From Aalborgiella sp031424795 (GTDB lineage: Bacteria > Pseudomonadota > Gammaproteobacteria > Burkholderiales > Burkholderiaceae_C): a stretch of DNA of 64,000 nt. Location: NCBI GenBank assembly GCA_031424795.1, contig JANPIC010000056.1, forward strand, positions 1 through 64,000, in the 5' to 3' direction. Below the pieces are notes generated by a model. That model made no database searches, was not told where the DNA came from, and was given only the letters and a program-made list of their open reading frames with translations. The translations under genes were made by a program, and so were the position numbers. Below, piece by piece: positions 34,998 through 41,496 of this stretch (the stretch's first letter is position 1; every line of letters starts with the position of its first letter).

Positions 34998-35846
34998 TTA
35001 GTTAAGTGGTTGATTTGATGTGATATTTTGATGATTCAAACCCTGGGCGATGGCGAACCCGGCGACCGCCCCCAGTGTTTGGGCGGCGACAAAACCCAGC
35101 GCACTGGCCGGTGCAATCCCCGCAAAGCTGTCGCTGAACATCCGCCCCATGACGGCGGCTGGGTTGGCAAACGAGGTGCTGGCGGTGAACCAATAGGCCG
35201 CGCCAATGTAGCAAGCGACCAAAGTGCTGGCCCTAACATGTTCGTCGTTCACCTTGGCAGCGCCTGAGCGCAAGATCACGACAATCAAACCGGCTGTAGC
35301 AACGGCTTCAGCGATCCATTGCCCAAAACCGCTGAATTGCCCGTTTGCAAACCAGCCACCACGCACTTTGCTGCTGAACTGCAGCACGGGCATGTCAAAC
35401 ATGGCATTCGCCAGCCAAGCTCCTGCCACCGCGCCTAGTAGTTGAAATGCTATAAATAACATAGCATAATAGGCAATAAATACGCCGGCTAGAGTGCTAT
35501 TTGAGTCTATTTTTTGTGATTTTAACTGATTAAACGGATTTAGCCGATTTTTTGAATAATCGCCCCAAGCCACCACCAAAGTCACCAGCGGGTTGAAATG
35601 CGCGCCGCTGGTGGGGCCCAGCGTCTCGATCAGCACGTACAGCGCAAAAACCGTCGCCAGTGTGTTGGCCAGCAGCTCCAGCCCGGAGTTACCCCCGCAC
35701 AGGCGCTCGGCCATGATGCCCGAGCCGATCACGGCGCAGAGCAGGGCGGCGGTGCCGGTGAACTCAGCGAACAGCTGTGTTTTCAGCGCAGGCGCAGATG
35801 TTGCTTGGGTCGAACTTGATGTCGTTGTTGAGGTCGATGTTGTCAT
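34998..35846 (-). CDS. Aquaglyceroporin of an arsenic operon (AqpS-like)
   Basis: A 282-residue MIP channel with six predicted helices. The first pore motif is NPL at residues 85-87 (AHFNPLV) and the second is NPA at 228-230 (SFANPAAVMGRMF). The selectivity-filter Arg that usually follows the second NPA is replaced by Ala, consistent with a wider pore. Position between arsR and arsC resembles the Sinorhizobium AqpS arrangement, where an aquaglyceroporin releases arsenite made by ArsC in place of ArsB; no arsB or acr3 is present here. The start ATG lies 83 bases inside the preceding gene. Residues 118-133 (TLAGVFIAYYAMLFIA) come from a 46-base repeat and form part of a membrane helix. Confidence 0.85.
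   Translation of the reverse strand: MTTSTSTTTSSSTQATSAPALKTQLFAEFTGTAALLCAVIGSGIMAERLCGGNSGLELLANTLATVFALYVLIETLGPTSGAHFNPLVTLVVAWGDYSKNRLNPFNQLKSQKIDSNSTLAGVFIAYYAMLFIAFQLLGAVAGAWLANAMFDMPVLQFSSKVRGGWFANGQFSGFGQWIAEAVATAGLIVVILRSGAAKVNDEHVRASTLVACYIGAAYWFTASTSFANPAAVMGRMFSDSFAGIAPASALGFVAAQTLGAVAGFAIAQGLNHQNITSNQPLN
35449..35494 (+). repeat. 46-base repeat, copy in the aquaporin gene
   Basis: GCTATAAATAACATAGC, then TAGGCAATAAATACGC and CGGCTAGAG: this is close to the family consensus. The gene (minus strand) reads it in the commonest phase. Confidence 0.92.
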
Positions 35847-37182
35847 AAGGGGTCAAATTGTCGATAGTCAGGTCGTCCGTGGGAATCACCACCACGGGTG
35901 AAAAACCGCCGCCTTGGGTGCGGAAGTTGGTGGTTTGGCCGGTGTAGGTGCGCGCGGCCAGCAGCTGGATCTGCCCGCCGTAGGTGTAGGCGCGGATGTC
36001 AAATTTCAGGTCGGTGGCGACGCCGTCCACATTGACCAGCCGCTGGCCGGGGGACACCAGCGCTTGGGCGATAAAGTCGCCCCAGTTGCCAGCTAGGATC
36101 TCCTCCCACACCCGTTTGGTGAGCTTGTCGCCTCGGTACGCGGCTTTGCTGGCGTAGCCAGCCACGGGTTTGAAGAAGAGCTGTTTGCGCTGCGCCCACA
36201 GGGCCTCGGCATGTTCACGGGAGACGCGCTGGGTGGCGGGGATGCTGCCAGACAGGCAGGCGCGGTCTGCGCTGGAGACACCCCAGTCACTGAGCAGCGC
36301 GTCGTCAGACAGGGTGATCAAGTGCTGTTTGTTGGCACGCAGCGCGTGGGCGTGGGGGTGCGGGGTGACGACGGCAGCGCCCGCCACATAAGCGTCGTGC
36401 AGGGCTTGGTGGGTGGGGGCGGACAGGTCAAAGTCGGTCAGACGGTTGTAGACCAGGTCGATGGTTGTATCGCCGGCCGCGCTGCGATGCCAGAGCTGGC
36501 CACCGCGCCATTGCAGCGCTTGGGGGTCGGTGATGATGGCTTGGACGCCGCGCTGCTCAAACATCTGGCGGCACAGGGCGAATTCGGGGGCGAGGTATTG
36601 AGCGTCGGGTGCATCGTCGACGATGGCGACGGTTTTCAGAGGGGTATCGCCCCGCTGCAAACGCCATTCGTTGATAAACATGTCAAAAAACGTCTGCTCT
36701 AGGGCATCCAGATTCACATAGGTGTTCATGGCCGCCGACATGGGCGTGCAGCAGGCACGGTGGGCGCGTGCCAGTGCGGCGTTGAGCAGGGCACCACCGG
36801 CGTTGGTGTTGATTTCAATCAGCTGTGGGCCTTTGGGCGGCGATTGGCTGGCGTCCATATGGAAGTCGTAGCCCATAAACGCACCCAGCGGGCCGAAGGA
36901 GGTTTGTGCAATAGCGGGCGCGTTGTTGAGCGCTAAGGCTTGGTAGGTGGGCAGTTGCATGACCCGCTCAATCGCGGCGATGGCATGTTGGATGGCTTGG
37001 TAGGTGCTTTGAGACAAAAACACCACGCTGCTAGAGAACAAATGCGGTTGCGCCGTGGCGATGCCGCTGGCCAAGTCCTGCAGACTGGGGTCGCGTTCCA
37101 GCTCTTTGCGTAGCTGGTCAACATTCAAGGTGCGGCACATGCAGCCATGGTTCAGGGCGTCGGCAATGTTCATGGCGGTCAC
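35764..37182 (-). CDS. ATP-grasp family protein of an arsenic operon
   Basis: A 472-residue protein that I recognise as ATP-grasp-like from the C-terminal half (KQLFFKPVAGYASKAAYRGDKLTKRVWEEI, DLKFDIRAYTYGGQIQLLAARTYTGQTTNFRTQGGGFSPVVV), with a LIEINTNAGGALLN segment at about 121-134 that resembles the metal-binding part of such ligases. Unusual cysteines stand out: CxC at 14-16, CC at 144-145 and CxC at 463-465 near the end. ATP-grasp enzymes join carboxylates to amines or thiols; the substrate is unknown. It is second in the arsR operon, two bases after arsR, and overlaps the aquaporin by 83 bases. A role with arsenic or a thiol ligand is inference from context. Confidence 0.6.
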   Translation of the reverse strand: MTAMNIADALNHGCMCRTLNVDQLRKELERDPSLQDLASGIATAQPHLFSSSVVFLSQSTYQAIQHAIAAIERVMQLPTYQALALNNAPAIAQTSFGPLGAFMGYDFHMDASQSPPKGPQLIEINTNAGGALLNAALARAHRACCTPMSAAMNTYVNLDALEQTFFDMFINEWRLQRGDTPLKTVAIVDDAPDAQYLAPEFALCRQMFEQRGVQAIITDPQALQWRGGQLWHRSAAGDTTIDLVYNRLTDFDLSAPTHQALHDAYVAGAAVVTPHPHAHALRANKQHLITLSDDALLSDWGVSSADRACLSGSIPATQRVSREHAEALWAQRKQLFFKPVAGYASKAAYRGDKLTKRVWEEILAGNWGDFIAQALVSPGQRLVNVDGVATDLKFDIRAYTYGGQIQLLAARTYTGQTTNFRTQGGGFSPVVVIPTDDLTIDNLTPYDNIDLNNDIKFDPSNICACAENTAVR

Positions 37183-37184
37183 GT

Positions 37185-37535
37185 TCAGCAGGTTTTACAT
37201 GAGCTGACATCGGGCACAGCGCAGTCCTGTCCTTGGCAGCAATGCTCGGTGAGGTAGGCCAAAAGCGCGCTCATGTGCTCAAAATTGGCGCGGTAAATCA
37301 AGTTGCGACCGCGTGGCTCACAGCTGGCCAAGCCTGAATGCACCAGTTCTTTGAGGTGGAATGACAGGGCGCTGGCGGCAATGTCCAGTTGCTCAGCCAT
37401 CACGCCGGGAGTCATACCGTCGGCTCCGGCCACCACCAAAACCCTGAAAGCCCGTAAACGCTGGGCTTGCGCCAAGGCAGCCAGCGATTTGACGGCTTGT
37501 GGTTCAGAGATGAGTGGGGTATTCAATATTTCCAT
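37185..37535 (-). CDS. arsR: ArsR-family arsenite-responsive repressor
   Basis: A 116-residue winged-helix repressor of the ArsR/SmtB family. The DNA-recognition helix is in MAEQLDIAASALSFHLKELVHSGL (residues about 46-69). The classical ELCVC metal site is absent; instead the C-terminus has CC at 99-100 and Cys at 105, 113 and 116, similar to the C-terminal arsenite site described for the Acidithiobacillus ferrooxidans ArsR. It is the first gene of the operon, and its start codon lies within a perfect palindrome likely to be its own operator, so it probably represses itself and the three genes behind it. Confidence 0.92.
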   Translation of the reverse strand: MEILNTPLISEPQAVKSLAALAQAQRLRAFRVLVVAGADGMTPGVMAEQLDIAASALSFHLKELVHSGLASCEPRGRNLIYRANFEHMSALLAYLTEHCCQGQDCAVPDVSSCKTC

Positions 37536-37560
37536 AATTCAATTATATTTGAATTATGGA
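37531..37560. promoter_or_regulatory. ArsR operator: perfect 12-base inverted repeat over the promoter
   Basis: Arms TCCATAATTCAA and TTGAATTATGGA are perfect complements with a six-base spacer. On the minus strand the centre reads TATAAT, and the arsR ATG begins six bases after it, so operator, -10 box and start codon coincide. This suggests tight repression and perhaps a leaderless mRNA. Confidence 0.8.
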
Positions 37561-37599
37561 AGTGTTTGTGGATGTCTTCTAATTTAGCTAGCGAATTCA

Positions 37600-37639
37600 A
37601 AGTCATAAAACAGCCATAAAACCTTCATAAGCCTGTCAC
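37600..37639 (+). promoter_or_regulatory. Four tandem Pho-box half sites upstream of olsB
   Basis: Seven-base units AAGTCAT, CAGCCAT, CCTTCAT and CTGTCAC start at 37600, 37611, 37622 and 37633, an exact 11-base period with A/T-rich four-base spacers. The PhoB consensus unit is CTGTCAT. The array ends 46 bases before the olsB start and CAAACT follows 10 bases later at the expected -10 position. Confidence 0.8.
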
Positions 37640-37685
37640 ACACAAAACGCAAACTTCATGCACATTCAATGAAAAAGGAATATGC

Positions 37686-38534
37686 ATGAGAGAAATACCA
37701 ACTCCTACGTTTGATCTGTCACCTATAGCCTTGCCTCGGGGGTTACTTCACAGACCCATTCAGCCGAGCAGCTTGCACCATCAGCAAGCTGCTGCAATCA
37801 GCGGACGTGGCAGTATTGAGGTTTCTTGGGCTGAGCATCAAGATGAAGTGAGAGAAGCTCAGCGTTTGCGATTTGATGTGTTTGCCACTGAAATGGGTGC
37901 GCGTCTTCAAACGACCCAAGCAGGGCACGACATTGATGTTTTTGACAATTACTGTGAGCATTTATTGGTGCGTGATGTCGAGACCAAACGTGTTGTCGGT
38001 ACTTACCGCGCACTAACGCCAGCTCAGGCAAAACGCGTGGGCAGCACCTACAGCGACTCAGAATTTGATCTGACCCGACTACGCACTTTGCGCCCGCACA
38101 TGGTTGAGTTGGGACGTAGCTGTGTGCACATTAATTACAGGCAGGGTGGTGTGATCATGGCACTGTGGGGGGCATTGGCTGAGTTTATGGAGCGCAACCA
38201 GTTGCATACGATGATTGGCTGCGCGAGTATTCCCATGCTGCATAACGGCATTGTCAGTGGTGACGCTGCGGGTAGTATTTGGCGACAAGTCAAAGAAAAG
38301 CATTTAGAGCCCTTTGAACATCATGTGACGCCGCGTTTGTCCCTTCCCGTTGACGAACTAGATGATACGTTAGACATTGCCCCACCAGCATTGATCAAAG
38401 GCTATCTGCGTTTAGGTGCGAAAGTATTGGGCGCGCCGGCATGGGATCCGGATTTTAATACCGCAGATTTACCGATGATGATGCGTATTTCGGACATGCC
38501 AGAGCGTTATCGTAAGCATTTCTTGGGTGCCTGA
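37686..38534 (+). CDS. olsB: Ornithine N-acyltransferase (OlsB-like)
   Basis: A 282-residue GNAT-fold acyltransferase of the OlsB/hemolysin-like class, which attaches a 3-hydroxyacyl chain from ACP to ornithine to give lyso-ornithine lipid. Seen: EAQRLRFDVFATEMGARL at about 57-74, DIDVFDNYCEHLLVRD, RVVGTYRAL, the acetyl-CoA-fold segment VELGRSCVHINYRQGGVIMALWGALAEFM and GCASIPM. A first 35-residue stretch is unmatched. No olsA or bifunctional olsF is in the window. It heads an operon with plcP, agt and sixA under Pho boxes; its stop overlaps the next start. Confidence 0.85.
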   Translation: MREIPTPTFDLSPIALPRGLLHRPIQPSSLHHQQAAAISGRGSIEVSWAEHQDEVREAQRLRFDVFATEMGARLQTTQAGHDIDVFDNYCEHLLVRDVETKRVVGTYRALTPAQAKRVGSTYSDSEFDLTRLRTLRPHMVELGRSCVHINYRQGGVIMALWGALAEFMERNQLHTMIGCASIPMLHNGIVSGDAAGSIWRQVKEKHLEPFEHHVTPRLSLPVDELDDTLDIAPPALIKGYLRLGAKVLGAPAWDPDFNTADLPMMMRISDMPERYRKHFLGA

Positions 38535-39397
38535 TGCGTGCTTTTTTTGAATCCGAACAAGCTTGGATTCAAGGTCTCTTAGCGTCTTCTTCAAACCCAG
38601 GGTTTGAGGGGCATAGAGATGCAAAATTTCGCGCGGTATTCATATCGGACATCCATTTAGGAACGCAAGGTTGCCAAGCTGGGCCTTTGCTTGAGTTTTT
38701 AAAAGCACATCCTAGCGACTACCTGTATTTAGTTGGTGACATCATTGATGGCTGGCAGTTGAGGCGAAAATGGTTTTGGCCGCAGTCACACAATGATGTG
38801 GTGCAAAAATTACTCAGAAGTGCGCGTAAAGGCACCAAAGTGATATTTGTCCCTGGCAACCATGATGAATTTGCACGAGGGTTTATTGGGCATCATTTTG
38901 GTGGTGTTGAAGTCGTACAGGAAGCTGTTCATGAAACCGTCCTAGGCTTTAAGTTATGGGTTATACACGGCGATTATTTTGATGGTGTCATTCAATGCGC
39001 CAAATGGCTGGCTTATGTGGGTGATAACTTGTATGAATTCACGCTTAAACTGAATCGGCATTTGAATCGCTTGCGTGGGCATTTTGGTTTGCCGTATTGG
39101 TCGTTGTCGGCCTATCTCAAGCAAAAAGTAAAAAAAGCACTGAATTACGTGACCGATTTTGAAGTGGCTGTCGCACGTGAGGCGCATAACCGAGGGCACG
39201 ATGGTGTGGTCTGCGGTCATATACACAGAGCGGAAATGCGCATCATCGACGGCATACTGTACTGCAATGATGGCGACTGGGTGGAGAGCCAAACAGCTTT
39301 AGTGGAGCATTTAGACGGTCGCTTAGAGCTCATTCATTGGGCTATGCAAAGCGCCGTAGATAAAAAACCAAGCAAATTACAAGTAGCAATGGCATGA
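38534..39397 (+). CDS. plcP: Metallophosphoesterase, probable phospholipase C PlcP
   Basis: A 287-residue calcineurin-type phosphoesterase. The metal ligands fall in FISDIHLG (Asp39, His41), GDIIDGW (Asp69), GNHDE (108-112), HGDYFDG (His145) and GHIHRAE (228-234). It belongs to the UDP-2,3-diacylglucosamine diphosphatase-like group, but in a Pho-regulated operon next to a glycosyltransferase it matches the PlcP-Agt pair known to turn phospholipids into diacylglycerol and then glycolipids during phosphate starvation. The true LpxH substrate cannot be excluded from sequence alone. Overlaps agt by four bases. Confidence 0.75.
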   Translation: MRAFFESEQAWIQGLLASSSNPGFEGHRDAKFRAVFISDIHLGTQGCQAGPLLEFLKAHPSDYLYLVGDIIDGWQLRRKWFWPQSHNDVVQKLLRSARKGTKVIFVPGNHDEFARGFIGHHFGGVEVVQEAVHETVLGFKLWVIHGDYFDGVIQCAKWLAYVGDNLYEFTLKLNRHLNRLRGHFGLPYWSLSAYLKQKVKKALNYVTDFEVAVAREAHNRGHDGVVCGHIHRAEMRIIDGILYCNDGDWVESQTALVEHLDGRLELIHWAMQSAVDKKPSKLQVAMA

Positions 39398-40437
39398 AAT
39401 TAGTTTTAATCACAGACGCGTGGCAACCACAGGTCAACGGTGTGGTAACAACGCTGGTAGAGCTGGTGCGGGAATTGCAAAAATTGGGTCATGAAATTGA
39501 AGTCATTCATCCTGGCATGTTTCGCACACGGCCTTGCCCTGGCTACGCAGGCATTGATTTGGCGATTAGACCCAAAAAAATATTGGCGCAACTACTACTC
39601 AACAGCCAAGCTGACGCTATTCATATAGCGACCGAAGGACCTTTAGGGTGGGCTGCGCGTGGCTATTGTGTGAAGCATGGGTTGGCGTTTACAACTGCGT
39701 TTCACACCAAATTCCCAGAAATTTTGAAAGCAGCTCTAAAAATCCCACTAAGTTGGGGTTATGCATTGTTTCGGCATTTTCATAAACCATCATCGGGTGT
39801 GATGGTGCCGACACTCGGCGTTGTAGGCATGCTGCAAACACGCGGATTTGTGAATTTGCGGCAATGGACACATGGTGTTGACACCGAGCTATTTAGTTTT
39901 CATGCGCGACCCTGTGACCATTTAGAACTTGAGGGGTTGGCGCGACCCTTGGCGTTGTTTGTAGGGCGTGTTTCTTATGAAAAGAATATCGAATCGTTTC
40001 TGAAACTAAAAATGGCCGGTACAAAGATTGTTTGCGGGGTGGGCCCTCTAGAACGCAACTTGAAAAAACAATATCCTGATGTGATATGGCTTGGTCTACT
40101 TGCTCGTGAAGAGTTGGCTAAAGTTTATGCTGCGGCGGATGTCTTTGTTTTTCCAAGTAAATCAGAAACTTTCGGGCTTGTTCTCTTGGAAGCGATGGCC
40201 TGCGGTACGCCTGTCGCGGCTTACCCTGTTGACGGTCCGCTAGAGGTTATGTGTGATGCTCAGGGTACGCCTGAAGGCGGAATTTTAGATGTTGATTTGT
40301 TGTCAGCTGCAAATCAAGCTCTAACAATGCCAAGAAGCCATGCGCGTCAACGAGCGCTTCAATTTAGCTGGGGAAATGCCGCAAAAATTTTCGCAAAAAA
40401 TTTAGTTGATGCCAAAGTTGGCAAGCTTGCTATATAA
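39394..40437 (+). CDS. agt: GT4 glycosyltransferase, probable Agt of glycolipid synthesis
   Basis: A 347-residue GT-B fold transferase. The N-terminal domain starts MKLVLITDAWQPQVNGVVTTL and has HIATEGPLGWAAR and TTAFHTKFPE; the C-terminal domain has LFVGRVSYEKNIESFLKL and the EX7E motif SETFGLVLLEAMACG. Such enzymes add a hexose to diacylglycerol in the phosphate-starvation lipid swap. The product sugar is not predicted. It follows plcP with a four-base overlap, and sixA starts 11 bases later. Confidence 0.8.
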   Translation: MKLVLITDAWQPQVNGVVTTLVELVRELQKLGHEIEVIHPGMFRTRPCPGYAGIDLAIRPKKILAQLLLNSQADAIHIATEGPLGWAARGYCVKHGLAFTTAFHTKFPEILKAALKIPLSWGYALFRHFHKPSSGVMVPTLGVVGMLQTRGFVNLRQWTHGVDTELFSFHARPCDHLELEGLARPLALFVGRVSYEKNIESFLKLKMAGTKIVCGVGPLERNLKKQYPDVIWLGLLAREELAKVYAAADVFVFPSKSETFGLVLLEAMACGTPVAAYPVDGPLEVMCDAQGTPEGGILDVDLLSAANQALTMPRSHARQRALQFSWGNAAKIFAKNLVDAKVGKLAI

Positions 40438-40448
40438 AGCTGAAATCT

Positions 40449-40910
40449 ATGGATCTAGTCATTTGGCGACATGCGGAAGCAGTAGACTGGCAAGAAGACT
40501 GCGATGACCTCGATCGTGCCTTAACAGCACGTGGTTACAAACAAGCAATACGAATGGCCGAGTGGTTAGAACGGCAGTTGCCAGAAGGTACACGCATTTT
40601 TTCTAGCCCTGCAAGGCGCTGCGAAGATACCGTACGCAGGTTAGATCGCAAATACAAATTGCACAAAAATTTATTGCCTGAGTCAAGTGCAGATGAACTT
40701 TTGACGTCCATGCAGTGGCCAATAGCTAAGGGAACGGTCTTGCTAGTTGGTCATCAACCCATGATTGGGCAAATCATTGCACAATCATTAGGGTTAAAAG
40801 ACAGCGCTTGTGCAGTTAGAAAAGCCTCTGTGTGGTGGCTAAGAAGTCGCGAACGAGATGGGCAAAGACAGACGGTGCTAGTTGCAGTCCAAAGTGTTGA
40901 TATGTTGTGA
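40449..40910 (+). CDS. sixA: Phosphohistidine phosphatase SixA
   Basis: A 153-residue histidine phosphatase of the branch 1 superfamily. The RHG motif is at LVIWRHAEAVDW (catalytic His8), a second Arg in SSPARRCEDT and the second His in GHQPMIGQI. SixA dephosphorylates His residues of phosphotransfer proteins (NPr of the nitrogen PTS in E. coli). In Burkholderiales it is often near ppx and ppk; here it is the fourth gene of the Pho-boxed lipid operon and meets a convergent gene. Confidence 0.9.
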   Translation: MDLVIWRHAEAVDWQEDCDDLDRALTARGYKQAIRMAEWLERQLPEGTRIFSSPARRCEDTVRRLDRKYKLHKNLLPESSADELLTSMQWPIAKGTVLLVGHQPMIGQIIAQSLGLKDSACAVRKASVWWLRSRERDGQRQTVLVAVQSVDML

Positions 40911-40947
40911 CCTGCAGACCAGCACTTATAGTTTCTAAGCGATAACG

Positions 40948-41424
40948 TTATTTACTCGGACGTCCTGTTTTAAGCATAGGAACGGCCCTGAGAGCAAGCA
41001 AAAGATGTGCATCTGTCATAGCAGCTAGGGCTTTGATGCCTGCTCTCAGTAGCTCGCTTTTCTTAACAGGATGCTTTAATTCAGCAGCGCGAAGTTTTAA
41101 ATTATCCAAAATAAGGTATTCAGGCTTGGGTATTGTGAAACTATCACGTACTAATTTAATTTTCTTTGCTTTGATTGGTTTAGCGATCAGAGTTTTTGCA
41201 ACTGGTTTTGAAATAACCTTAGGTGTTTCAGTGGTCGCAGCAATTTTCTTATGCGGCGTCGTTGATTTATATAAGGTGACTGATGTTTTGGTTGTTGGCT
41301 TTGACATAGACTTTGATGCAGCTTCAGAAACAGGTTTCTTAATGGGCTTTGTCATAGCTTTAGTAGCAGTTTTTGCGGGTGCTTTTGCTGGAATTTTCGT
41401 TTGCGCTGTGGCTAGAGTTGTCAT
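40948..41424 (-). CDS. Lys/Ala/Pro-rich protein with RHH-like C-terminal domain
   Basis: A 158-residue basic protein. Residues 1-90 are low-complexity (KIPAKAPAKTATKAMTKP...), like histone H1 tails; residues about 92-158 form a compact domain with VRDSFTIPKPEYLILDNLKLRAAELKHPVKKSELLRAGIKALAAM, which resembles a ribbon-helix-helix DNA-binding fold, and a GRPSK end. Proteins of this type occur beside ppx in Burkholderiales as hypotheticals. It has its own candidate operator. I infer DNA binding but no specific role. Confidence 0.6.
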   Translation of the reverse strand: MTTLATAQTKIPAKAPAKTATKAMTKPIKKPVSEAASKSMSKPTTKTSVTLYKSTTPHKKIAATTETPKVISKPVAKTLIAKPIKAKKIKLVRDSFTIPKPEYLILDNLKLRAAELKHPVKKSELLRAGIKALAAMTDAHLLLALRAVPMLKTGRPSK

Positions 41425-41440
41425 TAGACATCCTTGAAAA

Positions 41441-41471
41441 ATTAACGGTATATATAGTTTATACCATTAAT
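41441..41471. promoter_or_regulatory. 12-base inverted repeat upstream of the RHH-like gene
   Basis: Arms ATTAACGGTATA and TATACCATTAAT (one mismatch) are separated by seven bases and end 17 bases before the start of the Lys-rich gene. The centre is A/T-rich with TATA-like -10 candidates. It is a plausible operator, perhaps for the protein itself. Confidence 0.6.
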
Positions 41472-41496
41472 TTAAAAAATGCAATTGAGCTTGATT

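Noticed and set aside
41405..41420. GGCTAGAGT near the start of the Lys-rich gene
   Set aside because: Only the nine-base end matches; upstream sequence bears no similarity to the repeat.
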